64,000 nucleotides of DNA from Paeniglutamicibacter kerguelensis (GTDB taxonomy: Bacteria; Actinomycetota; Actinomycetes; Actinomycetales; Micrococcaceae): assembly GCF_017876535.1 (NCBI RefSeq), contig NZ_JAGIOF010000001.1, positions 2,666,001 through 2,730,000 on the forward strand, written 5' to 3'. Within the stretch, counting starts at the first letter, position 1. Every line of letters starts with the position of its first letter. Of this stretch, positions 9,323 through 17,074 are shown one piece after another. A model generated the notes under the pieces. It searched no databases. It saw only the letters and a program-made list of their open reading frames with translations, and was not told where the DNA came from. A program made the translations under genes and the position numbers.

Positions 9323-9394
9323 AGCCCCCCACCGGAATCGATCCGGTGACCTCGTTCTTACCAAGAACGCGCTCTACCACTGAGCTAGGGGGGC
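9323..9394 (-). tRNA. tRNA-Thr (anticodon GGT), copy 2
   Basis: Identical in sequence to the tRNA-Thr at 3322-3393, and on the same strand 6 kb away. Its 3' end lies 71 bases before the tRNA-Met 5' end, so it is probably co-transcribed with tRNA-Met. Confidence 0.95.
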
Positions 9395-10213
9395 AACGAG
9401 TAAGAACTCTACCAGCATTTTTCGGCACTGTGAAATCGAGATGCACTTTTGTGGCCGACGACACAAAATCTGCCAAAAGGGGCACGTCAGGATGTCATTT
9501 GCGTCGATATTCGGTGATACACATCACGGATGATCCTTGGGTGGGCAATCTCAGCGGCGCACGCGGGTGCCCGGGACGGAACCTTCAGCGACCACGGATG
9601 CCATTCGGAGGGCACCCGCGGCCAGGATTCCCCGGGCACGAACAAGCTCATCAGTCTCACCGAAGCCCGCCGGGCCGTCCCCTGCCAGGGACGAAACGGC
9701 GTCCACGGCATCGAGTCGGTACTCCGCCAAGGATTCGGTGCCGACGCAGCATAGTCGCTCGGTGGAACCTCGGCTGCAACGACAAGCACCGTGGCGGCCA
9801 ACCCGTCACCTGCACCGTGCCCCGTTGCATCGCAGGCGTTGCGGCCACGGGAGGGGAAGCCGAAGTCATGCAGGACTCCGGCGAATACCCGCACCCAGGT
9901 TTGCCCGCCTTCCCGGTGCGGCTCAAGGCACAGGGCATCTGGTCAATGGATCTGCCGGCGCCAGCGTGGCTGTGCAGCGCGCGGGACCCGGCACCTTTCA
10001 CCGACAACCTCATGAACCCGGCCAGAGAGGCCACCAGCGCCGTCATCACCCTGCCAGCGGCTCCAGTGGTCGATGGCCGACGCGCGAAAGACGGGGCTGG
10101 GTCACGGACTTGGCCGGCCATCGGCCGGTTTCCGGGGAAAGCAAAACCCCCGGCGGGGGTGCCCAACCTTTCCAGGAAGGACACCCCCATCGGGGGTTTT
10201 GTCTATTTAGCGC
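9395..10213 (-). pseudogene. Possible decayed gene next to the deaD terminator
   Basis: An 819-base stretch without an intact gene. On the minus strand, coding-like pieces appear in all three frames, none continuous. One near 10000-10060 begins VMTALVASLAGFMRL. Another, about 9780-9830, reads GLAATVLVVAAEVPPSDYA. A third, about 9550-9720, contains LAEYRLDAVDAVSSLAG and FGETDELVRARGILAAG. Each keeps the local codon bias over its own span and then hits a stop or loses bias. This pattern is what a gene with several frameshifts leaves. No family could be named. It could instead be intergenic DNA that imitates coding bias; confidence is low. Confidence 0.35.
10142..10201 (-). terminator. Intrinsic terminator of deaD
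   Basis: Nested inverted repeat just downstream of the helicase stop. The outer arms are CAAAACCCCCG and CGGGGGTTTTG and the inner part pairs GGGTGTCC with GGGCACCC. T-runs lie on both sides, so it may work in both directions. Confidence 0.85.
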
Positions 10214-12280
10214 TTAGTAGTCGCGACGACGCGGGGCGCTGGTGCCACCTGCGGTGCGCGGCTTGCGCGAGCCGCCGAAGCGGTTCTCTCCGCCGCCGGC
10301 GTTGCCGCGGTATCCACCGCCGCCACCCTGGCCACCACGCTCGCCACCGCGATCGTTGCGGTCGCGGTCGTAACCGCCACGGCCGCCTTCGGAGGAGCCG
10401 CCTTCGCTGCGACGGTCGCTGCCGCCGCGGTATCCGCCGCCGCCACCCTGGCCGCCGCGGTAACCGCCGCCGCCACCCTGGCCGCCACGGTAACCGCCGC
10501 CGCCACCCTGGCCGCCACGGTAACCGCCGCCGCCTTCACGGCCGCCTTCACGATCGCTGCGCGGGCTACGGCCGTTGTCCAGCTCGAGGTGGATCAGTTC
10601 GCCACCGATGCGGGTGCGGGACAGCGACTGCAGCTGCTCCGAGGAAAGGTCCGCCGGCAGTTCCACGAGGGTGTGGTCGGCACGGATGTCGATGCCACCG
10701 ATCTGAGCGGAGGTCAGGCCGCCTTCGTTGGCAAGTGCGCCAACGATGGAGCCCGGCATGACGCGCTGGCGACGGCCAACCGCGAGGCGGTAGGTGGCGT
10801 TGCCTTCGGTCAGTGCACGCGACGGGCCGCGGGAGCCGAAGCCGTCCTTGCCGCCGCCTGCAAGGCGGGCCTGCTTGGCCGGGGCCGCAGGCATTTCCTG
10901 CATGAGCAGCGGGCGGCCGCCCTGTGCCATGTGTGCGAGGGCCGCGGCGATCTCGACTTCGGTGACGTCCTCGTGCTCGGCGGAGTACTTCTCCACCAGG
11001 TTGCGGAAGACCGTCAGGTCTTGCGAGGAGATGGTCTCACCGATCTGGTCGGCGAACTTTGCCAGGCGCTTGTCGTTCACGGCGTCAACGCTCGGCAGGT
11101 GCATGTGCTCAACGGTCTGGCGGGTGGCCTTTTCGATGGCACGCAGCAAGTACTTTTCGCGCGGGGTCATGAAGAGGATCGCGTCGCCCGAGCGGCCTGC
11201 ACGGCCGGTGCGGCCGATGCGGTGGACGTAGGACTCGGTGTCGTGCGGGATATCGAAGTTGATCACGTGGGACACTCGCTCAACGTCAAGGCCACGGGCC
11301 GCGACGTCGGTGGCAACCAGGATGTCGATCTTGCCATCGCGAAGGTTCTCGATGGTGCGCTCGCGCTGCTGCTGCGGGATGTCACCGTTGATGGCTGCAG
11401 CGGTGAAGCCGCGGGACTTGAGCTTGTCGGCCAGGTCCTCGGTTGCCATCTTGGTGCGCACGAAGGCGATAACGCCTTCGGACTTCTCCGATTCCAGGAT
11501 GCGGGTCATGGCGTCGAGCTTGTGGGCTCCCATGACCTGCACGTAGCGCTGGCGGATGTTGCTGCCGGTGCTGCTCTGCGACTTGACGGAAACTTCCTGC
11601 GGGTTGCGCAGGTACTGCTTGGAGATGCGGCGGATCGAGGAAGGCATGGTGGCCGAGAACAGCACAACCTGCTTCTCTTCCGGGGTTGCCTCGAGGATCT
11701 TGTCGACCTCTTCGGCGAAGCCCATGCGCAGCATTTCGTCGGCCTCATCCAGGACCACGTACTGCAGGTCCGAAAGGTCCAGGGAACCCTTGTTGATGTG
11801 GTCGATGACGCGGCCGGGGGTGCCGACGACTACCTGTGCGCCACGGCGAAGGCCGTTGAGCTGCGGGCCGTAGGCGGATCCGCCGTACACGGGAAGGACG
11901 GTGAAGTCGCCCATGTGCTTGGCGTAGGAGGTGAATGCTTCGGCGACCTGGAGCGCAAGCTCACGGGTCGGGGCAAGAACCAGGACCTGGGTCTTGCGGG
12001 CGGTGCCGTTCAAGTCGGCCAGTTCGGCCATCTTGGACAGGGCAGGGAGGGCGAATGCGGCGGTCTTGCCGGTGCCGGTCTGGGCAACGCCGACAACGTC
12101 GCGGCCCTCGAGCAGCAGCGGGATGGTTGCTGCCTGGATCGGGGACGGCTTTTCGTAGCCAAGGTCGGAAACGGCGGCGAGAACGCGGCCGTCCAGGCCC
12201 AGATCGCTGAAGAGAACTGCGTTTTCTTCGGTCTTGGTCTCGGCGGTGGTGTTCTGGTTTTCGGGCATGTCAGTAGACAA
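10214..12280 (-). CDS. deaD: DEAD-box ATP-dependent RNA helicase, cold-shock type
   Basis: A 688-residue DeaD/CsdA-like helicase that unwinds structured RNA during ribosome assembly and mRNA turnover, especially in the cold. Core motifs: Q motif FSDLGL (24-29), Walker A AQTGTGKT (66-73), PTREL (104-108), DEAD (178-181), SAT (209-211) and HRIGRTGR (353-360). Residues about 480-570 look like a DbpA-type RNA-binding domain (YRLAVGRRQRVMPGSIVGAL). The last 110 residues are an RGG/YRGG tail built from a 10-residue repeat encoded by a 30-bp tandem repeat (10421-10534). Start at ATG 12280; a later ATG at residue 5 is possible. A leader of about 300 bases separates it from the MOSC gene. Confidence 0.95.
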   Translation of the reverse strand: MSTDMPENQNTTAETKTEENAVLFSDLGLDGRVLAAVSDLGYEKPSPIQAATIPLLLEGRDVVGVAQTGTGKTAAFALPALSKMAELADLNGTARKTQVLVLAPTRELALQVAEAFTSYAKHMGDFTVLPVYGGSAYGPQLNGLRRGAQVVVGTPGRVIDHINKGSLDLSDLQYVVLDEADEMLRMGFAEEVDKILEATPEEKQVVLFSATMPSSIRRISKQYLRNPQEVSVKSQSSTGSNIRQRYVQVMGAHKLDAMTRILESEKSEGVIAFVRTKMATEDLADKLKSRGFTAAAINGDIPQQQRERTIENLRDGKIDILVATDVAARGLDVERVSHVINFDIPHDTESYVHRIGRTGRAGRSGDAILFMTPREKYLLRAIEKATRQTVEHMHLPSVDAVNDKRLAKFADQIGETISSQDLTVFRNLVEKYSAEHEDVTEVEIAAALAHMAQGGRPLLMQEMPAAPAKQARLAGGGKDGFGSRGPSRALTEGNATYRLAVGRRQRVMPGSIVGALANEGGLTSAQIGGIDIRADHTLVELPADLSSEQLQSLSRTRIGGELIHLELDNGRSPRSDREGGREGGGGYRGGQGGGGGYRGGQGGGGGYRGGQGGGGGYRGGSDRRSEGGSSEGGRGGYDRDRNDRGGERGGQGGGGGYRGNAGGGENRFGGSRKPRTAGGTSAPRRRDY
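10421..10534 (-). repeat. 30-bp tandem repeat encoding the RGG tail
   Basis: Three full copies and one partial copy of a 30-bp unit inside deaD. Each encodes a ten-residue GGGYRGGQGG-type unit; copies differ at one or two bases. The number of copies could change by slippage without breaking the frame. Confidence 0.9.
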
Positions 12281-12587
12281 GGAAAATTACCTCATTCATA
12301 GGGGCGGATAAACCCCGTTTCAACGAGGCTCCGCAGCACAATCGGACTCAATCACTTTGGTCCGGCGACTCCCCTATGAAAGAAACATCCCGCACAATTT
12401 GGCGGGCTCACACACGACGAGCTTCTGCCTCAAATATTGGGCAGAATGCGAGGGAAGCCGGATACAGCGAACACCTAAGCTTATCGCCCCCCGTCTGAAA
12501 CGGGGGTCTTTTTGCCCGGTGAGCTTGCGCACACAGCCGCGTGCCGCGGCCTTTGTGGGCGGTCGCACCCGGCCCACTTGGGCGGAT
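12281..12587. other. deaD leader and intergenic region
   Basis: About 300 bases between the deaD start and the MOSC stop. A long leader is common for cold-shock helicases. On the plus strand there are three hairpins in a row: CCCGC/GCGGG near 12390, TTCTGCC/GGCAGAA near 12428, and the terminator at 12487-12512. Confidence 0.5.
12487..12512 (+). terminator. Plus-strand intrinsic terminator with no upstream gene
   Basis: Stem CCCCCGT with ACGGGGG followed by TCTTTTT on the plus strand. No plus-strand gene lies upstream, so it may end a small RNA or an antisense transcript. On the minus strand the hairpin has no T-run but could still serve the MOSC gene. Confidence 0.6.
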
Positions 12588-13274
12588 CTACTCGGCGAAC
12601 CCGAGTTGCCGAAGCTTGGCGAGGATCTTTTCCGGAAGCGGGACACCGGTTGCCGCCTGTTCGTCGAGCATGGCCTGCGCCTGCCCCGGCGTGGGTCCCG
12701 TGAAGACATCCCGCACGCTGACCCCGTGCGCGGGTCTGGACACGACCTCGATGGAGTCGCCGGCCCGGATCTTGCCGACCCGGACAACTCTGAGGTAACA
12801 GCCGACATCGCCGCGTTCTGTGAAGCGGGCGACCCAGTCGTCTTCCCGGACATGCCGCGCAAAGGTGGAGCATGGCGTGCGTGGCAGCGTGACTTCCACG
12901 ACAACGTCCCTGCCGATCCGCCAGCGCTCCCCCACAATGGCGTCCGTGGTTGCCCGCGAGGAGACCCTCAGGTTTTCGCCAAAGTATCCGGCGGGGATCT
13001 CGCGGACCAGCTCCAGGGCCCAGCGTTGCGCTTCGGCCTCCGAATAGGCGTAGACCGCCTGATCAAATCCCCCGTGGTGCACGCGGTCGGCCTGCACGTC
13101 GGCATAGAGCCCGATCTTGCCCACCTTGACCGGCCCGGGCACCGCGCGCTTGTCAATCGCCGTGACACCGATACCGCGGTCGGGCTTCAGCGCATGGACC
13201 ACACAGACGTGTTCCAGGGTCCCGGTTCCGGGCCCATGGTGGTTCGCTGTTTCCGCGTTGGCCTGTGCACTCAT
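12588..13274 (-). CDS. MOSC-domain protein (YiiM-like)
   Basis: A 228-residue protein with a beta-strand MOSC domain. Visible blocks are VHHGGFDQAVYAYSEAEAQ (residues about 65-83), the Cys of LPRTPCSTFARH at about residue 140, and the C-terminal YiiM-type extension after about residue 175. MOSC proteins bind the molybdenum cofactor or carry sulfur on the conserved Cys; YiiM-like members reduce N-hydroxylated compounds. The start is ATG 13274, giving MSAQANAETA; an upstream extension would overlap the regulator gene at 13285. It lies 10 bases downstream of that regulator and is likely co-transcribed with it. Confidence 0.85.
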   Translation of the reverse strand: MSAQANAETANHHGPGTGTLEHVCVVHALKPDRGIGVTAIDKRAVPGPVKVGKIGLYADVQADRVHHGGFDQAVYAYSEAEAQRWALELVREIPAGYFGENLRVSSRATTDAIVGERWRIGRDVVVEVTLPRTPCSTFARHVREDDWVARFTERGDVGCYLRVVRVGKIRAGDSIEVVSRPAHGVSVRDVFTGPTPGQAQAMLDEQAATGVPLPEKILAKLRQLGFAE

Positions 13275-13284
13275 GATTCGCAGT

Positions 13285-13557
13285 CTATGCCAGGGAGAGG
13301 AAAAGCTTCTCAAGTTTCTGGCGATCCAGGGTCCCGGCGCCCTCTTCGTTCGCCTCCGCCTGCATGCATGACTGCAGCCCGCTGGCGATGATGCTGAACC
13401 CGGCACGGTCCAAGGCCTTGGACGCCGCCGACAGCTGGGTGATCACGTCAGCGCACTCCTGGCCGTCCTCGATCATGCGGATGACGGCGCCTAGCTGCCC
13501 CTGCGCGCGCTTGAGCCTGTTGAGTACCGGTTTGAGTTCCACTGGGTCCAGTTCCAT
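13285..13557 (-). CDS. CsoR/FrmR-family repressor, CstR-like variant
   Basis: A 90-residue all-helical DUF156 repressor. The family uses a Cys-His-Cys copper site or, in CstR, only the two Cys to sense persulfides. Here Cys35 (QECADV) and Cys64 (LQSCM) are present, but the His position (residue 60, in ASGLQSC) is Gly. The C-terminal half (TQLSAASKAL, FSIIASGLQSC) looks more like CstR than copper-type CsoR. A sulfur-stress sensor is therefore likelier than a copper sensor. It precedes the MOSC gene by 10 bases, which also fits sulfur handling. No rhodanese or sulfide oxidase is in the window. Confidence 0.85.
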   Translation of the reverse strand: MELDPVELKPVLNRLKRAQGQLGAVIRMIEDGQECADVITQLSAASKALDRAGFSIIASGLQSCMQAEANEEGAGTLDRQKLEKLFLSLA

Positions 13558-13693
13558 GCCTCGACAATATGCCCCCGGGGGTAATTTGGGCCAACCGGGA
13601 TGCTGATGGCCGGTCTTCGTTGTTTACACATGCGCCGGGCCAGGCCCCCGGGGCGAGCCGGGTTCCCCGATCTCATTTCCAAACCATTTCCGG

Positions 13694-13699
13694 TATCCT
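13694..13699 (+). promoter_or_regulatory. -10 box TATCCT, leaderless start at 13707
   Basis: The hexamer ends 7 bases before the ATG at 13707, so transcription would begin on or next to the A of the ATG. No -35 could be recognised and no Shine-Dalgarno site is present. Confidence 0.45.
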
Positions 13700-13706
13700 C
13701 CCGAAC

Positions 13707-13823
13707 ATGAACTTGCTAGATAATGACGCCTTTGCCGGTTGGCTGGCAGACCAAGGCGACCTCCTCTGGACCGAGAACGACATGCTCGACCACCGGGCAC
13801 TGCCCGTCAAGGTAGCCGACTAA
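13707..13823 (+). CDS. Small acidic protein, 38 residues, probably leaderless
   Basis: An ORF of 38 residues with acidic and Trp-containing sequence (MNLLDNDAFAGWLADQGDLL at the start). Its codons after the first few have high G/C at third positions. There is no ribosome-binding site, but a -10 box sits 7 bases before the ATG. The stop lies 4 bases before the next ATG (13828), so the two genes are coupled; the AAGG in the stop region acts as the ribosome-binding site for the next gene. Function unknown. It may be a real small protein or a leader that couples translation. Confidence 0.5.
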   Translation: MNLLDNDAFAGWLADQGDLLWTENDMLDHRALPVKVAD

Positions 13824-13827
13824 GGCC

Positions 13828-14292
13828 ATGGGTTCGGACAACCAGACCAGGCTGCAGTCCCCGCCGCACCCCGTGCCGCACTCACTGGTGGTGGCCCGCT
13901 GGTGGTGGGCCGCCATCGCGCTTGCTGCGCTGGGCTTCGCCGCGAGCTTCTTCTACAACTCCACGCAGCGCCCGGCCGCCGAGGCGCCCGGGCTGTGGGC
14001 CGCGGGCATTGCGCTCATCGGGATCGGGCTGCTCGTCGGCTTCGCCGTCGTCCAGCTGTGGCGCGGCAAGCTGGCGGGACGGCTGTCGCTGACCTGGTGC
14101 GGGTTGATCATCGGGCTGCCGCTGTTGACCCGCGGCTTCCGGCTCGGCATCTTTGCCGCGCTGGTGCTGGTCGGTGTCGCCCTGCTGTGGACCCCGGCCA
14201 GCATCAGGTTCTTCGCCCCGCAGGCCAAGGCCGCGCGGGACCTGCGCAAGGCCGAACGTGCGGCACGCCGGCAGCAGGGTTCCGCCAAGTAG
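13828..14292 (+). CDS. Four-pass membrane protein, unknown function
   Basis: A 154-residue membrane protein with four hydrophobic segments at about residues 24-42, 55-77, 89-104 and 108-126. The C-terminal tail is basic (KAARDLRKAERAARRQQ) and probably cytoplasmic. The N-terminus is polar and Pro-rich. The start follows an AAGG four bases upstream in the stop codon region of the small ORF before it. I do not recognise a family. A 24-bp terminator lies 25 bases downstream, so this is a short two-gene unit. Confidence 0.75.
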   Translation: MGSDNQTRLQSPPHPVPHSLVVARWWWAAIALAALGFAASFFYNSTQRPAAEAPGLWAAGIALIGIGLLVGFAVVQLWRGKLAGRLSLTWCGLIIGLPLLTRGFRLGIFAALVLVGVALLWTPASIRFFAPQAKAARDLRKAERAARRQQGSAK

Positions 14293-14316
14293 CCGGACGA
14301 ACGGCAAATCCCAAAC

Positions 14317-14370
14317 CACCAATGGCCGGGGCCCGCGCGGAATTTTCCGCGCGGGCCCCGGCCATTGGTG
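14317..14370. terminator. Perfect 24-bp palindrome with AATTTT loop
   Basis: Arms of 24 bases (for example CACCAATGGCCGGGGCCCG) pair perfectly around a six-base loop, between the plus-strand membrane gene and the minus-strand metB gene. It lacks a clear T-run but is a convincing bidirectional terminator for convergent genes. Confidence 0.8.
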
Positions 14371-14405
14371 TCCAGGTTGCCCCTGAAACCGGGGTGGAGC
14401 CGGGG

Positions 14406-15572
14406 TCAGAGCTTGGCGAACGCCTGCTCCAGGTCCGCGATCAGGTCCGCGGTGTCCTCGATGCCCACCGAAAGGCGCAGCAGGTTCACCGGAACCGCCA
14501 GCTCGGTGCCCTTCACCGAGGCGTGGGTCATTTCCGAGGGGTAGTTCATCAGCGATTCGATGCCTCCCAGGGACTCTGCCAAGGTGAAGATGCGGGTCGC
14601 CTCGGCCACCGTGCGGGCCGCGGCCTCGCCGCCGGTGAACTGCACGGAGACCATGCCGCCGAAATCGCGCATCTGCTTCTTGGCCAGCGCGTGGCCCGGG
14701 TGGTCCTCCAGGCCCGGGTAGTGCACGGCCTCGACCTCGGGGCGCCCGGCCAGCCACTTGGCAACGGCCATGGCGTTCTCCGAGTGTGTGCGCATGCGCA
14801 CGCCCAGGGTCTTCAGCCCGCGGGTGGTCAGGAAGGCGTCCATCGGGCCGGAGACGGCGCCGACGGCAAACTGGATGAAGCCGATCTTCTCCGCCAGCTC
14901 CGCGTCCTTGACGATCACGGCGCCGCCGACCACGTCCGAGTGCCCGCCGATGTATTTGGTCGTCGAGTGCACCACCACGTCCGCGCCCAGGGCCAGCGGC
15001 TGCTGCAGGTACGGGGAGGCGAAGGTGTTGTCCACCACCAGCAGGGCGCCGGCATCGTGGGTGATCTTCGCGATGGCCTCGATGTCGGAAATGCGCATCA
15101 TCGGGTTCGACGGGGTCTCCACCCAGACCAGCTTGGTGTTGTTCGCGGCGATGGCCTCGGCGAGCGCCGCGTGGTCGGCCATGTTCACCGGGGTGTTGCC
15201 GATCCCCCAGCCGCCGAGCACCCGGGAGATCAGCCGGTAGGTTCCCCCGTAGGCGTCGTTGCCCAGCACGATGTGGTCCCCCGGCACCGCAAGCGCGCGG
15301 ATCAGCGAATCCTCCGCGGCGAGGCCCGAGGAGAAGGAGAAGGCGTGGGTGCCGCCCTCCAATGCTGCAAGCTGTTCCTGCAGGGAGTCGCGCGTGGGGT
15401 TTCCGCCGCGGCCGTATTCGTAGCCTGCGCGCAGGTTGCCGATGCCGTCCTGGGCGTAGGTGGAGGAGAAGTGCAGCGGGGGCACGACGGCGCCGGTGCG
15501 CGGCTCGAAGGCCTGGCCGGCGTGGACGGCGCGGGTGTTGAAGCCCTGGTTGGCGTGGGTGTTTTCGCTCAT
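14406..15572 (-). CDS. metB: Cystathionine gamma-synthase / gamma-lyase
   Basis: A 388-residue PLP enzyme of the Cys/Met metabolism family. The PLP lysine is K206 in HSTTKYIGG, the phosphate-binding YGRGGNPT is at 53-60, and the signature SSGLAAEDS is at 81-89. MetB joins O-acyl-homoserine and cysteine to form cystathionine; close relatives split cystathionine to cysteine. Sequence alone does not separate synthase from lyase. The partner cbs lies 14 bases upstream on the same strand. That pairing favours a reverse transsulfuration role, in which the enzyme works in the lyase direction. Confidence 0.85.
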   Translation of the reverse strand: MSENTHANQGFNTRAVHAGQAFEPRTGAVVPPLHFSSTYAQDGIGNLRAGYEYGRGGNPTRDSLQEQLAALEGGTHAFSFSSGLAAEDSLIRALAVPGDHIVLGNDAYGGTYRLISRVLGGWGIGNTPVNMADHAALAEAIAANNTKLVWVETPSNPMMRISDIEAIAKITHDAGALLVVDNTFASPYLQQPLALGADVVVHSTTKYIGGHSDVVGGAVIVKDAELAEKIGFIQFAVGAVSGPMDAFLTTRGLKTLGVRMRTHSENAMAVAKWLAGRPEVEAVHYPGLEDHPGHALAKKQMRDFGGMVSVQFTGGEAAARTVAEATRIFTLAESLGGIESLMNYPSEMTHASVKGTELAVPVNLLRLSVGIEDTADLIADLEQAFAKL

Positions 15573-15586
15573 GGTGTCGGGTGTCC

Positions 15587-16963
15587 TTAGTGGGTGAGGT
15601 AGGTCAGCAGGTCGTGGCGGGTGACCACCCCGACGGCCTCGCCGTCGTGGGTGACCAGCAGTGCGTCGTGGTCTGCCAGCAGGGTGCGGGCGTTGTCGAT
15701 GGATTCGTGCACGCCGATCATCGTCAGCGGGATGGTCGCCAGCGGACCGACCGGGTCGGTAAGGGAGATTTCATTGCGGAAGAGCTTCTCGGTGAGCGCG
15801 CGCTCGTCGATGTAGCCGCGCACCTCCCCCAGCCGCACGGGCGGCTCGGTGCTGAGCACCGGAAGGGCGGAGACCCCGTATTCGTTCATGATGCCGATCG
15901 CGTCGCGCACCGATTCGTTGGGGTGCACGTGCACCAGGTCCGGGAGGCTGATGTCCTTGGACCCCAGCAGCTTGGCCACAGTGTCCTGCCCCTCGGTGGA
16001 CAGGAACCCGTAGGAGCGCATCCAGGCGTCGTTGAAGATCTTGCCCAGGTAGCCGCGTCCGCCGTCCGGTGCGATGACAACCACCACGGCGTCGGAGGGC
16101 AGGTCGCGGGCCAGGCGCAGGGCAGCAGCCACCGCCATGCCGGACGAGCCGCCAACCAGCAAGCCTTCTTCCTTGGCCAGGCGGCGGGTCATCTCGAATG
16201 CCTCGGCGTCCCCCACGGGCAGCACCTCGTCCGGGACGGACTTGTCATAGTTGTCCGGCCACATGTCCTCCCCCACGCCTTCGACGAAGTAGGGTCGTCC
16301 GGTGCCGCCGGAGTACACGGAGCCGTCGGGGTCCACGCCGATGACCCGGACGGGGCCGCCGGGGCGGTCCGCGGAGATTTCCTTGAGGTAGCGCCCTGTG
16401 CCGGTGATGGTTCCGCCGGTGCCGGCGCCGATGACCACGTGGGTGACGGTGCCGTCGGTGTCGGCCCAGATTTCCGGGCCAGTCGATTCATAGTGGCTGT
16501 CGGGGGCCGCGGGGTTCGAGAACTGGTCGGGCTTGTAGGCCCCCGGTATTTCCCGCACCAGGCGGTCGGAGACCCCGTAGTAGGACTCCGGTGATTCGGG
16601 TGCCACCGCGGTGGGGGTGACAACGACCTCTGCACCGTAGGCACGCAGCACGTCGCGCTTTTCCTCGCCGACCTTGTCCGGGGTGACAAAAATTGTTTTG
16701 TACCCCTTGAGCTGGCCCACCATGGCCAGTCCGACCCCCGTGTTTCCGCTGGTTGGTTCCACGATGGTGCCGCCGGGCTGCAGTTCCCCGCTGGCCTCGG
16801 CTTTCTCAACCATTTTCAGGGCGATACGGTCCTTGATGGACCCTCCCGGGTTCAGGTATTCGAGCTTGAGCAGTACCTTTGCCTCGATTCCGGCGGTGAC
16901 TGCGTTGAGCTGAACCAGTGGCGTGTTGCCGATCAGGTCAAGGACTGTGCGAGCGTACTTCAT
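15587..16963 (-). CDS. cbs: Cystathionine beta-synthase
   Basis: A 458-residue protein that makes cystathionine from serine and homocysteine. The catalytic fold has the PLP lysine K44 in NPGGSIKDR, the SGNTG phosphate loop near residue 73, and the GAGTGGTITGTG motif. No heme domain precedes it. After about residue 335 come two CBS domains (PLVHVHPNESVRDAIGIM and IPLTMIGVHESIDNARTLL), the regulatory part seen in actinobacterial enzymes. The start MKYART at ATG 16963 is the standard family start; longer upstream reading is not coding. It forms an operon with metB. Confidence 0.95.
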   Translation of the reverse strand: MKYARTVLDLIGNTPLVQLNAVTAGIEAKVLLKLEYLNPGGSIKDRIALKMVEKAEASGELQPGGTIVEPTSGNTGVGLAMVGQLKGYKTIFVTPDKVGEEKRDVLRAYGAEVVVTPTAVAPESPESYYGVSDRLVREIPGAYKPDQFSNPAAPDSHYESTGPEIWADTDGTVTHVVIGAGTGGTITGTGRYLKEISADRPGGPVRVIGVDPDGSVYSGGTGRPYFVEGVGEDMWPDNYDKSVPDEVLPVGDAEAFEMTRRLAKEEGLLVGGSSGMAVAAALRLARDLPSDAVVVVIAPDGGRGYLGKIFNDAWMRSYGFLSTEGQDTVAKLLGSKDISLPDLVHVHPNESVRDAIGIMNEYGVSALPVLSTEPPVRLGEVRGYIDERALTEKLFRNEISLTDPVGPLATIPLTMIGVHESIDNARTLLADHDALLVTHDGEAVGVVTRHDLLTYLTH

Positions 16964-17074
16964 GGCGCACACTCTACCGGCGCAGCGTAACAATTTCGCG
17001 GCGATACGTAGTGATTCTTCATGAGCGGCAGGGCCGCGTAACACCCGGTGCGGGGCCGGTGGGAGGATTGAACC

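Noticed and set aside
10589..12301. Long plus-strand open frame opposite deaD
   Set aside because: It is the antisense of the helicase, and its residues are Gly- and Val-rich shadows of a high-GC gene. No family features.
12481..12515. Possible 6C RNA because of a CCCCCC run
   Set aside because: The Cs are in the stem, not in hairpin loops as in the 6C family.
13902..15590. Long plus-strand open frame opposite metB
   Set aside because: Antisense of metB with no recognisable domain, and it overlaps the real membrane gene in another frame.
16964..17074. SAM or other riboswitch before cbs
   Set aside because: The region is short, and no riboswitch core or strong conserved stem was seen.
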